Assembly: GCF_900112495.1 (NCBI RefSeq)
Contig: NZ_FOMA01000007.1
Location: 62,001 to 126,000 of the forward strand
Direction: 5' to 3'
Length of the DNA: 64,000 nt
Origin: Bacillus sp. OV322
GTDB taxonomy: Bacteria > Bacillota > Bacilli > Bacillales > DSM-1321
Below are positions 35,719 to 43,768 of this stretch, piece by piece. A program made the position numbers and the translations under genes. Every line of letters starts with the position of its first letter. The first letter of the stretch is position 1. Under the pieces are notes generated by a model, which saw only the letters and a list, made by a program, of their open reading frames with translations, did not search any database and was not told the DNA's origin.

Positions 35719-35940
35719 ATGGATTTATCAAAAAACACAGCCGGCAATGTAGAATTTATGATTGAAGCTATCAAAGAAAAGCTGAAGGTCATGAATATCG
35801 GTGCCATCAAGCCGTCCCATTTTAACGGTGATATGTATGAAGAACTGCATGAAATTTACGCAATGGTTATGAAAAAAAGCACCTTCAGCCCAAATGAAAT
35901 GGAAGCCATTGCTGAAGAACTTGGAAAATTGCGGAATTAA
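35719..35940 (+). CDS. yfkK: DUF1128 protein YfkK (UPF0435)
   Basis: A 73-residue helical cytoplasmic protein of the UPF0435/DUF1128 family, full length. Recognisable are MIEAIKEKLKVMN, AIKPSHFNGDMYEELHEIYA and SPNEMEAIAEELGKLR. Its function is unknown. The start at 35719 has AAAGGGTG 6 bases upstream; an upstream extension of 22 codons lacks a ribosome binding site. Its presence near the YfkH-like gene mirrors the B. subtilis order. It has its own terminator. Confidence 0.88.
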   Translation: MDLSKNTAGNVEFMIEAIKEKLKVMNIGAIKPSHFNGDMYEELHEIYAMVMKKSTFSPNEMEAIAEELGKLRN

Positions 35941-35950
35941 TAATTTTTCT

Positions 35951-35980
35951 AAAACACTCTAATTAAAGAGTGTTTTTTTT
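35951..35980 (+). terminator. Intrinsic terminator of yfkK
   Basis: AAACACTCT / AGAGTGTTT with a six-base loop and eight T residues, 11 bases past the stop. Confidence 0.9.
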
Positions 35981-36125
35981 GGTAAGATGCGTTTTTCTAT
36001 AGCCTGATTCGTTTTGGGTACTTCAAGTGCGTGAACGTGTCATGGGAGTAATGATTTTGATATAGTGTATATAATAACCTGCATAATCAGGACATATCAT
36101 TCACAAAAACAGGAGCTGAAAAAGT

Positions 36126-37391
36126 TTGGCAGAACGAAGGAAACCAATCAGTATAGCCGAGGCAGTCAAGTTAGTCATGGAAAAAAAAATAGCGGGTGAA
36201 AAGGAATATGTTTCACTGGCCGATTCAGAAGGAAGATTTTTAGCAGAGGATATTACAGCGACCCATGATGTTCCGCATTTTAACCGTTCTCCATATGACG
36301 GGTTTGCTTTGCGTTCGGAAGACACCTCTTCCGGCTCCCTGGATTACCCTCTTACGTTTGAAGTGATTGAAGAGCTGGGAGCAGGCATGGTTCCAAGCAT
36401 GCCTGTAAGAGCAAACCAGGCTGTACGTATTATGACAGGCACACAAATGCCTGAACAATGCGATGCAGTGATCATGCTGGAGCTTACCTCAGAATCCGAA
36501 TTAGACGGTAAAAAATTCATTACATTTAAGCGTTCCATTAAAAAGGGCGAAAATGTTTCTTTTAAAGGGGAAGATGCAAGAGTCGGGGATATGCTCGTCA
36601 AAAAAGGAACAAAGATTAATCCAGGCATCAAAGCTGTTCTTGCAACCTTTGGCTATGACTCTGTTCCTGTCGCAAAAAAACCGGTCATCGGGCTATTTGC
36701 GACAGGATCCGAATTGCTTGACGTTAACGAGGCTCTTGAGCCAGGGAAAATCAGGAACAGCAATTCACATATGATTTCCTCGCAAATAACAAGGGCCGGC
36801 GGTGAATTTATATACTTCGGAAAACTGGCCGATGAGCTGGATGTAAGCTATCAGGCAATCAAAGAGGCCCTTAGCAAGGTGGATCTCCTTATTACTACCG
36901 GCGGAGTCTCAGTTGGCGATTATGACCTGCTTCCTGATATATATCAGATGCTTGGTGCACAGGTGCTTTTCAATAAAGTAGGAATGCGTCCGGGAAGCGT
37001 TACAACAGTAGCTTCTTTTGAAAATAAAATCCTGTTTGGCTTGTCCGGAAACCCTTCCGCCTGCTATGTGGGTTTTGAATTATTTGCAAGGCCGATTATC
37101 CGTACCATGCTGTTTTGCGAAAAACCTCATTTGCGAAAAGAGCAGGCCCTGCTTGGAAGCGACTTTACAAAAGCAAATCCTTTTACACGCCTTGTACGTA
37201 CCCGCTATTACTTTGAAAATGGAAGGCTCATTGCCGCTCCAAGCGGAAAGGACAAGTCCAGTATAGTCATGAGTCTTGCAGGAGCCAATTCTCTGGCCGT
37301 TCTGCCGGGCGGAACCCGAGGTTTCACTAAAGGAGATGAAGTGGAGATTCTTCTGCTTGAGGATCAGGAAGGAAGCAGCTGGCCTTGGTAA
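36126..37391 (+). CDS. moeA: Molybdopterin molybdotransferase MoeA
   Basis: Inserts molybdate into adenylated molybdopterin, the last step of molybdenum cofactor synthesis. The 421-residue protein shows DVPHFNRSPYDGFALRSED, IMTGTQMP, the MoCF fold with FATGSELLD and ITTGGVSVGDYD, and the PGSVT and GLSGNPSACYVG motifs. Domain IV forms the last 75 residues. The start is TTG with AGGAGC 9 bases upstream; no ATG fits. It overlaps mobB by 7 bases, indicating translational coupling. The other moa and mob genes are not in the window. Confidence 0.93.
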   Translation: MAERRKPISIAEAVKLVMEKKIAGEKEYVSLADSEGRFLAEDITATHDVPHFNRSPYDGFALRSEDTSSGSLDYPLTFEVIEELGAGMVPSMPVRANQAVRIMTGTQMPEQCDAVIMLELTSESELDGKKFITFKRSIKKGENVSFKGEDARVGDMLVKKGTKINPGIKAVLATFGYDSVPVAKKPVIGLFATGSELLDVNEALEPGKIRNSNSHMISSQITRAGGEFIYFGKLADELDVSYQAIKEALSKVDLLITTGGVSVGDYDLLPDIYQMLGAQVLFNKVGMRPGSVTTVASFENKILFGLSGNPSACYVGFELFARPIIRTMLFCEKPHLRKEQALLGSDFTKANPFTRLVRTRYYFENGRLIAAPSGKDKSSIVMSLAGANSLAVLPGGTRGFTKGDEVEILLLEDQEGSSWPW

Positions 37392-37915
37392 AACCAGTGA
37401 TTTTCCAATTTGCCGGATTCCAGAACTCCGGCAAAACCACTATCATTTCAGCATTGATTAAAGAACTGCGTGCCAATCAGTTCGAAGCCGCTGTTTTAAA
37501 GCATCATGGACATGGCGGGAAACCCGATTTCCCTTTGCAGAAGGACTCTCATAAGCATTTTCATTCGGGTGCCATCGCTTCACTGGTTGAAGGTGAAGGA
37601 ACTATTGAGCTTCTTGCAAATATCAATAAAGACAATAGATTGAGCAAATTAATTGAAGTCCTCAGCTTATTCCATCCTCACATCATCATCGTTGAAGGAT
37701 ATAAAAATGAGGAATTTCCAAAAGCAGTTTTGATACGGGATAAAGAAGACCTGCGCCTGCTTAAAGAATTACGTTCAATAGAAGCCATTCTGGCGTGGCC
37801 GCAGATGCTTCATGCGGCAGAAGAGTTTTCAGGCGGCACCATACCTGTGTTCCCGATAAGCGGTTCTCTTTTTACTGAGTGGTTTCTTGACAGCTATTTA
37901 AACACCTCTTTTTAA
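37385..37915 (+). CDS. mobB: Molybdopterin-guanine dinucleotide biosynthesis protein MobB
   Basis: A GTP-binding adaptor that assists MobA in forming the guanine dinucleotide form of the cofactor. The 176-residue protein has the P-loop FAGFQNSGKTT (about 9-19), the metal-binding KHHGHGG, the segment FHSGAIASLVEGEGT and VEGYKNEEFPK. The TTG start lies inside the end of moeA. Pairing with moeA suggests that the host makes bis-MGD enzymes such as nitrate reductase or formate dehydrogenase. Confidence 0.92.
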   Translation: MVKPVIFQFAGFQNSGKTTIISALIKELRANQFEAAVLKHHGHGGKPDFPLQKDSHKHFHSGAIASLVEGEGTIELLANINKDNRLSKLIEVLSLFHPHIIIVEGYKNEEFPKAVLIRDKEDLRLLKELRSIEAILAWPQMLHAAEEFSGGTIPVFPISGSLFTEWFLDSYLNTSF

Positions 37916-38064
37916 AACTATATGATTATAAACTTCCGTGCTGATTTTCCGCTCACGCTAGCCATGTTGCTCGCCTGCAAAGCTATTTCACACCAATCAG
38001 CATAGTAAAACAATCATTATTGTACGATAAACAAAGCCCGATTAATGAAAGTGGAGGGAATCAT

Positions 38065-38307
38065 ATGTTTATTCAATTTCCTTTGGAAAAAAAGAAAGCC
38101 ATGATCCGCAGCATCCAGGAATACGTTTATCAGGAACAAGGAGAGGAAATCGGAGAATTCGCTGCAGAAAATCATCTGCAATTCATACTCCGCGAGATAG
38201 CTCCTTTTATTTATAACGAAGGAATAAAGGATGCAAAGCGCATTATTGAAGACCGGATGAATAGCTTGGAAGAAGAAATCTTTTCCCTAGAAAGGCCAGT
38301 AAAGTAA
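38065..38307 (+). CDS. DUF2164 family protein
   Basis: An 80-residue protein with the DUF2164 pattern: FPLEKKKAMIRSIQEYV, EIGEFAAENHLQFILREIAP and FIYNEGIKDAKRIIEDR. It is helical, acidic, without membrane segment, and of unknown function. The start at 38065 has GGAGGGAATCAT ahead and replaces an upstream in-frame ATG. A short gap separates it from mobB; no terminator was seen between them, so cotranscription is possible. Confidence 0.85.
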   Translation: MFIQFPLEKKKAMIRSIQEYVYQEQGEEIGEFAAENHLQFILREIAPFIYNEGIKDAKRIIEDRMNSLEEEIFSLERPVK

Positions 38308-38333
38308 GCAGGCACTCTTTATACATTTAAAAC

Positions 38334-38366
38334 AAAAGCCGGCATTCAGTGAATGCCGGCTTTTTA
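38334..38366. terminator. Intrinsic terminator between convergent genes
   Basis: A 13-bp perfect stem AAAGCCGGCATTC / GAATGCCGGCTTT with an AGT loop is followed by T residues on the plus strand; on the minus strand TTTTGTTTT follows. Confidence 0.88.
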
Positions 38367-38413
38367 AGGAGTACTTTATGCTGGTCAAGACTGAACTGGC
38401 AGCCTTCCCTTTT

Positions 38414-39163
38414 TTAGTCCTGATCAGTTAAGATCAAGGGGCCATTCTTTGTAATGGCAATTGTATGCTCGTATTGGGCAGAATTTTTATTATCTGCAGT
38501 TGAAGCAGTCCATCCATTGGCATGTCTGACGGCTTTATAGGTACCAGCATTTATCATGGGCTCAATGGTGAACACCATTCCTTCTTTCAGCCGGGCTCCT
38601 TTATTAGGAAGTCCGTAGTGCGGCACCTCGGGGCTTTCATGTATGGAAGCTCCGATTCCGTGGCCAATAAAATCACGGACCACAGAAAAGCCTTCTCCTT
38701 CTGCATAGGTTTGGATGGCATGGCCGATATCGCCGATTCTGTTGCCGGCTATGGACTGTTCTATCCCTTTATAAAGTGCTTCCTTGGTCACATGCAAAAG
38801 CCTTTCTGTTTCTTTGGTGACTTTACCTACACTGTAAGTCCAGGCTGAATCTGATAAAGCCCCATTATAATTGACAACCATATCAATAGTGACGATATCC
38901 CCGCTTTTTAGAGCCGATTTCCTTGGGAAGCCGTGGCATATTTCTTCGTTTATGCTCGCGCATGTTGCATATTCATAGCCTTTATAGCCTTTTTGTTCTG
39001 GCTTGGCACCATGTTTTTTTAAATAATCCTCAACAAACTCTTCAATTTCCCAAGTAGTTGCTCCCGGCACAATTAGTTTGGACAATGCTTTATGACAGGA
39101 TGCCAATAACTTGCCTGACTCATGCATAGCCTGGATTTCCCGTTCAGATTTTAATACAATCAA
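38414..39163 (-). CDS. map: Type I methionine aminopeptidase
   Basis: Removes the initiator methionine from new proteins. The 249-residue pita-bread enzyme shows the two metal-ligand Asp residues (GDIVTIDMVVNYN and ALSDSAWTY), a His in DFIGHGIGASIHESPEVPHY, and Glu ligands in MVFTIEPMINAG and QYEHTIAI. CASINEEICHGFP is also diagnostic. A TTG start at 39163 (MIVLKSEREI) is preferred, as AAGGAAG is 8 bases upstream. It lies outside the ribosomal-protein cluster, so it is the accessory MAP known in B. subtilis as YflG rather than the canonical Map. Confidence 0.9.
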   Translation of the reverse strand: MIVLKSEREIQAMHESGKLLASCHKALSKLIVPGATTWEIEEFVEDYLKKHGAKPEQKGYKGYEYATCASINEEICHGFPRKSALKSGDIVTIDMVVNYNGALSDSAWTYSVGKVTKETERLLHVTKEALYKGIEQSIAGNRIGDIGHAIQTYAEGEGFSVVRDFIGHGIGASIHESPEVPHYGLPNKGARLKEGMVFTIEPMINAGTYKAVRHANGWTASTADNKNSAQYEHTIAITKNGPLILTDQD

Positions 39164-39290
39164 TCGTGACACTTCCTTTTTCTTTAGAGCTATTTATATT
39201 CTATATCAAAAAAACGCGGATATGAATTAATTAGGCAATTTAACCTGATAATTCCTCCTTCCGGCCGGCACTCCCGGTTGGATCCACGAC

Positions 39291-39319
39291 AAAAAATCCC
39301 GGCAGGCTGCCGGGATTTT
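39291..39319 (-). terminator. Intrinsic terminator of the YfkM gene
   Basis: A 12-bp perfect stem AAATCCCGGCAG / CTGCCGGGATTT with a one-base centre is followed on the minus strand by TTTTTTGTC. Confidence 0.85.
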
Positions 39320-39328
39320 ACATATGAC

Positions 39329-39844
39329 TTATTTAAGTAAATTCAGAGATTCACGGACAAAAGCAGGGATATCGTCAGGCGTACGGCTTGTAACAAGCTG
39401 GTTGCCGCAGACTACCACTTCTTCGTCCTTGAAGTTTACGCCGGCATTTTCCATATCTACCTTGATGGATTTATACCCTGTAGCAGTTCTGCCGTCAAGA
39501 GTTTTAGCTGTAATCAGCAATTGTGGTCCATGGCAGATGGCGAATACAGGCTTTTTATCATCCATGAAGGATTTGGCAAATGTTACGAATCTATCATCCC
39601 CGCGCAGCGCATCAGGAGAACTTCCGCCTGGGATAAATAGTGCATCGAAATCTGAAGGATTTACTGAATCGATGCTTTCATCAATCGTAATTTTTGCTTC
39701 CCCGTTCTTGCCTGTTACTGTTTTTCCCTTTTCCATTTCGATGGTGACAACAGTATGTCCAGCTTCCTTAAAAGCTTTGGCTGGTTCTGTATATTCTGAA
39801 TCCTCAACCATATCTGTCACAACGCAAGCAATCTTTTTACTCAT
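39329..39844 (-). CDS. yfkM: DJ-1/PfpI-family general stress protein YfkM
   Basis: A 171-residue protein of the PfpI/DJ-1 fold, known in B. subtilis as general stress protein 18. The nucleophilic elbow is FAICHGPQLL with its Cys; the acidic partner lies in SEYTEPAKAFKEAGH. Activities reported in the wider family include chaperone, glyoxalase or deglycase roles; none can be assigned here. The start at 39844 has GAGGAG upstream. A SigB-like promoter lies about 57 bases ahead, consistent with general-stress control. Confidence 0.9.
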   Translation of the reverse strand: MSKKIACVVTDMVEDSEYTEPAKAFKEAGHTVVTIEMEKGKTVTGKNGEAKITIDESIDSVNPSDFDALFIPGGSSPDALRGDDRFVTFAKSFMDDKKPVFAICHGPQLLITAKTLDGRTATGYKSIKVDMENAGVNFKDEEVVVCGNQLVTSRTPDDIPAFVRESLNLLK

Positions 39845-39900
39845 ATTCATCCATCTCCTCATCTAATTGAATTAATTGAATTAATGAACTCACTGTAATA

Positions 39901-39925
39901 GTTCCCTTTATGCCATTTCATAAAC
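39901..39925 (-). promoter_or_regulatory. Candidate SigB promoter of yfkM
   Basis: The minus strand shows GTTTAT, 13 bases, then GGGAAC, compared with GTTTAA-N12-14-GGGTAT. Spacing and -35 fit well; the -10 matches at 4 of 6. Confidence 0.4.
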
Positions 39926-39972
39926 CCTTCAGTACTCTCAGAATAAATGTTTAAATATTCCGAAAAATGATA

Positions 39973-40974
39973 TTACTTTTCACCTTTCTTATTCTCCAGT
40001 GTAACCAGATACCATCCCCCTTCTCTAATGATAGGTTTGAAAGTCGCTATTCTCAAACCTGCACACTCGGCCATTTTCTTCATATCTCTCACAGATGGAA
40101 CAGGATACAAATTTTCAAAAGCAGAAAAAAAGCTGTTGAACGCACTGGAGAATTGAGCTCCTTTTTCATCCTTTCCAATTGGAGTCATGATGGCAATCTG
40201 TCCTTTTTCTGTTACCCACCTTGACACCTTCTTCAGGACCCCTGCACGTTCAGCTGGATCAATATAATGAAGCAGATTATTCATCATGATGAAATCCACA
40301 TGGCCAGCTGGTTCAAATTCCTTAAAATCAGCCTGTTCAATTTGTATATTGGCCAGGTTTTCACATCTCTTTTGTGCTGAAGCAGCAACCTCCTGGTTCA
40401 ATTCAATGCCGGTCATCTTAATATCGGAAAAATATTTTGCCAGTCTTGATAAATAGCCTGCATGCCCGCAGCCGATATCAAGGACAGAGTGATAATGGTT
40501 CTTTTTGATTAATTTAAGGAATTTAGGAAAAGCAAGCTGCTCAAGCAGGGAAGAAGTTTGCGCAACAGTTTGTCCATGTGTTTTATGGTCAAAGATATTT
40601 TTTTCGTTGCTTTTGATTAGATTCGGGTAAGTCAGCAGGATTGGGATATGCAGCTCCATCATTTCTTTCAAAATAATGCCTGTCGAGCGCGGGTTGTCTT
40701 TTCTGTCCGGGATCATGAACCTTTTGGCGGTTTTAATCGCTCCATCCCGGCCTTCCTTCAGATTTTTCACAGCTATCCCAACATCCACCCACTGCTGAAA
40801 AAGCTCTTTTTGATAGGAGTTTTCCATGGCAATTTTGTTCACTGACACAGGAAAACGGAATTTGTGGAAAAGATCCAGTTCATATCCGACATACACATGC
40901 CAGCTATACAGAAATGGTTCATTTTTTTTCATCCAATTCCTTGCTTTCAGCAGCCTCATATATTCTTTAATCAT
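39973..40974 (-). CDS. SAM-dependent methyltransferase, probably small-molecule
   Basis: A 333-residue class I methyltransferase. The C-terminal half has the SAM motif SVLDIGCGHAGYLSRLAKY (about 165-183), then GIELNQEVAASAQKR and MMNNLLHYIDP. The N-terminal 150 residues form a helical domain like the winged-helix/dimerisation part of small-molecule O-methyltransferases (SWHVYVGYELDLFHKFRF). This argues against an RNA or protein target. It overlaps the upstream FAD monooxygenase by 4 bases (ATGA), so the two are translationally coupled and likely act on the same compound. The substrate is unknown. Confidence 0.82.
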   Translation of the reverse strand: MIKEYMRLLKARNWMKKNEPFLYSWHVYVGYELDLFHKFRFPVSVNKIAMENSYQKELFQQWVDVGIAVKNLKEGRDGAIKTAKRFMIPDRKDNPRSTGIILKEMMELHIPILLTYPNLIKSNEKNIFDHKTHGQTVAQTSSLLEQLAFPKFLKLIKKNHYHSVLDIGCGHAGYLSRLAKYFSDIKMTGIELNQEVAASAQKRCENLANIQIEQADFKEFEPAGHVDFIMMNNLLHYIDPAERAGVLKKVSRWVTEKGQIAIMTPIGKDEKGAQFSSAFNSFFSAFENLYPVPSVRDMKKMAECAGLRIATFKPIIREGGWYLVTLENKKGEK

Positions 40975-42314
40975 AGCGAACCTCCCTCACGAATCCTTTC
41001 CTTCCAGGGATAATCATCATGGACATTGAAAAAGGAGGCATTTTTCCGGATGTCATCCATTTCCTTTTTCCGCAGCGGTGCTCCCCCGAGCTGAATGATT
41101 CTGTCATAAAGATTTTCATTCCAGATACCAAGGCCTGAAATATTCAGCATTTGTTTATAATGAAGAAAGCCATCCTTTTCCATCCTCTTCAGGGTCTTTC
41201 TTCTTAACCAAAAGACTGTTCTAAGGGGGTAGGAATAGGCAAGAGCCGATAGATGGCTAAGCTCAAGAATTTTCTTTACTCTCTTTTGGCGGACATAAGG
41301 ATACCACTTCAGGTTTTCATTATCTAAATTATTGGCGGCATACATATCGCATAATAGTTCGCCAAGTGTGTCTGCATCCTGCATGGCCATGTTCATTCCT
41401 TCACCTGCCATCGGATGCACAGTATGTGCCGCATCGCCTATCAGCGCAAAGTTGTTTTTTATATACGCTGGAACATGATAGGATACCGGAATCATTAACT
41501 GAACTTTCTTCCAGTCCTTTAGATGCTGCACATATCCATCAAGCTCAGGGCAAAGGCCGGTATATGCCCCGTGAAGAGCTTCAATTCCCTTCTCCTTCAA
41601 AGCCTTGAATGAACCTGCAGGAATCAGGAAAACGGTTCTGACCTGGTTATCCGGCAAAGGAAAAAGCCCCAGGAATTCTTTGCGTGTGGATATGATTTTC
41701 CCGTTCACCATCGTTTCCGGCCTCGGAAATGTGACAGTGAGAAAGTGGTGGTTATAGCCATTCTGCTCAATTTTCATATCCATTTCATCCCGTGTTACCG
41801 ACTTTCTGCCTTCTGCGCCTATATAAAAATCTGCATCGATCAGCAGCTCTTTTTTATCTTCCTGCAAAATCACCCTCGCTTTTTCGTCTAAATAGCCTTT
41901 ACAGGATGCAGGTGAGAAATATTCAAAACGAGGAGAAGATAACGCTTTCTTTTTTAATATTTCCTTAAGCTTTTCGTGATGAATCATCACAGAATAGTTA
42001 TATGGCTCAGGAATCACCCGATAATCCATCATTGATTCACTGACCTTCTCATAGCTTCCATCACGATCCTTTTTTAGTTCTTTAAGCTCTATGACAGGAA
42101 GCTTCTGGCCGGAGTCAAGAACCTCCTGCAGCACACCGATCCCATCTAGGATCTGCAGAGTCTTAGGCTGCAGCAATTCTCCTTTATATAAATGATCTGC
42201 CCTCTCAAGACGTTCTGTTATGGCCACATCAATCTTGCACGAGGCAAGCTTGATGGCAAGCGTCAGACCGCCAACACCGCCGCCGATAATTAAAACATTT
42301 TTCTTCAGATTCAT
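40971..42314 (-). CDS. FAD-dependent monooxygenase (UbiH/PHBH type)
   Basis: A 447-residue flavoprotein hydroxylase. The N-terminal FAD motif is VLIIGGGVGGLTLAIKLA, followed by YIGAEGRKSVTR (the DG-type motif with variation) and the second FAD motif ALIGDAAHTVHPMAGEGMN. Members hydroxylate aromatic or quinone-like molecules using NAD(P)H and oxygen. The C-terminal 80 residues are basic and may touch the membrane. GGGAGG precedes the ATG. It forms an operon with the methyltransferase at 39973. No polyketide or aromatic synthase is nearby, so the substrate must come from elsewhere. Confidence 0.85.
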   Translation of the reverse strand: MNLKKNVLIIGGGVGGLTLAIKLASCKIDVAITERLERADHLYKGELLQPKTLQILDGIGVLQEVLDSGQKLPVIELKELKKDRDGSYEKVSESMMDYRVIPEPYNYSVMIHHEKLKEILKKKALSSPRFEYFSPASCKGYLDEKARVILQEDKKELLIDADFYIGAEGRKSVTRDEMDMKIEQNGYNHHFLTVTFPRPETMVNGKIISTRKEFLGLFPLPDNQVRTVFLIPAGSFKALKEKGIEALHGAYTGLCPELDGYVQHLKDWKKVQLMIPVSYHVPAYIKNNFALIGDAAHTVHPMAGEGMNMAMQDADTLGELLCDMYAANNLDNENLKWYPYVRQKRVKKILELSHLSALAYSYPLRTVFWLRRKTLKRMEKDGFLHYKQMLNISGLGIWNENLYDRIIQLGGAPLRKKEMDDIRKNASFFNVHDDYPWKERIREGGSL

Positions 42315-42529
42315 TGCCTTACCTCCCTGCCCGGAAAGTCTTATTATTCCTTAAAATGAAAGTTATGGTATCTATATCCACATATTAAGTTAATAAAACT
42401 TTGTTATGTGCTATGATGTTTCAGCTGAAGCCGATGCAGATATTAAGAGTTGTAAAACATTAGCTGAATAAAGCATGAGTTCAACAAGGATAGATATTAC
42501 ATAATCACCACACGTCTCTAAGGGATAAA

Positions 42530-42577
42530 AAAATGACCCCTGTACAATACAGAGATCACCTTCTTAAGGCTGTTTGA
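42530..42577 (+). pseudogene. C-terminal scrap of an IS3-family transposase
   Basis: The frame reads KMTPVQYRDHLLKAV and then a stop. This matches the conserved end of IS3-family OrfB proteins (LTPVQYR or SPVEYR near the C-terminus). Nothing upstream in frame is recognisable, and no terminal inverted repeats were seen. The surrounding 42315-42634 otherwise has no gene. Confidence 0.5.
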
Positions 42578-42634
42578 CCTTTTTTTAGTTTTCCTTTAGA
42601 AAGGATACTAATTAAAGGGGCCTTTTTAATGAAC

Positions 42635-43090
42635 TTAAGCCGGATAAAATAACTTTTCTATCATTTCTTTAAAAGAATTCGCTATTACTTCCATACGTTC
42701 CTCTTCGACTTCAATGTATGTGATTACTGGATTATCAGAGCTTTTTCTATAATCCAGAACAATCCAGCTGTGACCATCTCCACTTAACGCTATTAAATTC
42801 TCTTCAGTAATACCCCAATCTTTTAATGTCTCTGTACTCTCATATATCCCATGATTTTCTTTAACACCATTTAAGTATTCAATAAAAACAAAATCACGAA
42901 CTGAATCAGTAGTAAAATTCACAGGCAAAGCAGGGAACTTTAAATATCCACCGTTCTGTAAGCTAAGTAATTCCTTATATTCGTCTGGGAATTTCACTCC
43001 AAAAAATTTTTCAGCTTTATCTAAATCATTTCCGTCTAGTTTTTTCAGTCTATAAAAGTCGACTTCTAAATCCTCCCAAATATTCCTCAT
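42635..43090 (-). CDS. SMI1/KNR4 (SUKH) family protein, probable orphan immunity protein
   Basis: A 151-residue acidic protein with the SUKH fold pattern: EKFFGVKFPDEYKELLSLQN with GGYL after it, then LSGDGHSWIVLDYR and ITYIEVEEERMEVIANSFKE. In bacteria SUKH proteins mostly neutralise a cognate polymorphic toxin delivered by contact. No toxin gene, LXG or WXG protein lies within the window, so it is an orphan. The start at 43090 has AAAAAGGATG upstream. It sits between an IS3 scrap and a structured segment, which suggests gain by transfer. Confidence 0.8.
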   Translation of the reverse strand: MRNIWEDLEVDFYRLKKLDGNDLDKAEKFFGVKFPDEYKELLSLQNGGYLKFPALPVNFTTDSVRDFVFIEYLNGVKENHGIYESTETLKDWGITEENLIALSGDGHSWIVLDYRKSSDNPVITYIEVEEERMEVIANSFKEMIEKLFYPA

Positions 43091-43180
43091 ATTAATCATC
43101 CTTTTTATTTAATATTAGTAAACGTTTTTACCGCTTAATTGTGTCTCCGCTATAAAATACAATGGGAAAATAAACTTACT

Positions 43181-43300
43181 GGCGTGAGCAAAACAAGAGT
43201 TTTGCTAAATCTATAAGTCTCAATTCGTGTTCAAAGCGGAAGGTGAATGACACCTTCAATTCGGCTACCCCACCGGAAATAAGCAGGTAAGGTTTAACCA
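43181..43300. other. Structured segment of unknown nature
   Basis: Two perfect hairpins lie close together: AGCAAAAC/GTTTTGCT (43187-43206) and GAAGGTG/CACCTTC (43239-43257). They are followed by GC-richer sequence around GGCTACCCCACCGG. There is no ORF. It could be the leader of the SUKH gene (minus strand), an RNA, or the end of a lost mobile element. I match it to no known riboswitch. Confidence 0.35.
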
Positions 43301-43305
43301 AATCA

Positions 43306-43340
43306 GAAAAGCCCCTGATGCTTCAAGGGCTTCTTTTTTT
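43306..43340. terminator. Terminator-like hairpin
   Basis: AAGCCC and GGGCTT enclose a 12-base loop and are followed on the plus strand by CTTTTTTT and on the minus strand by TTTTC. It lies next to the stop of the ComFB-family gene. Confidence 0.6.
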
Positions 43341-43355
43341 CCATATATTAAAATG

Positions 43356-43658
43356 CTACGTCACGTTTAGTTTTTTTTCTTCAGCATGCTGCGGATACTT
43401 TCCAACCACATGAATGGCTTTAATAATCCGCTTATTAATCCATTTCCGGTTATCCAAAGTATTCAGCTGCTCCATTACTCTTTTTCTTCCTTCTTCTGTT
43501 GTAACATAGTGATTGGGAAGGTTATTTAAACTTAAAGCAATGATGTCTGTTTTGCATTTCGAACATTTGCAAAAGGTCTGGTACTCTGTTCCTGTCATCA
43601 AAAATTGCACCAGAGCCACAACGATTTCTTCCATTACATTAATATATTCCCTTTCCAT
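43356..43658 (-). CDS. ComFB-family protein
   Basis: A 100-residue protein with the ComFB pattern: INVMEEIVVALVQFLM, the cysteine cluster FCKCSKCKTDIIALSLNNLP and HYVTTEEGRKRVMEQLN. ComFB is named from the B. subtilis late competence operon. More recently, as I recall, ComFB-like proteins were described as cyclic-dinucleotide receptors. There is no comFA or comFC nearby; the gene instead follows motA-motB with a 110-base gap lacking a clear terminator, so it is probably cotranscribed with the flagellar stator genes. The start at 43658 has GAGAGGA upstream. A regulatory role in motility is inferred from context only. Confidence 0.85.
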   Translation of the reverse strand: MEREYINVMEEIVVALVQFLMTGTEYQTFCKCSKCKTDIIALSLNNLPNHYVTTEEGRKRVMEQLNTLDNRKWINKRIIKAIHVVGKYPQHAEEKKLNVT

Positions 43659-43768
43659 GATGAGTCCTCTCTGCTTCTGCAAGCTCTTTTTGCTTTACAA
43701 AATGGATTGGCAGTCCCGAGTTTATTTTTTTCCTTTATTAAAGAGCAGCTAACCATCACACTGAGAAG

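Noticed and set aside
40971..42314. Geranylgeranyl reductase or halogenase instead of hydroxylase
   Set aside because: No halogenase WxWxIP motif was found, and the GDAAHTVHPMAGEGMN motif is typical of aromatic hydroxylases; the assignment remains at family level.
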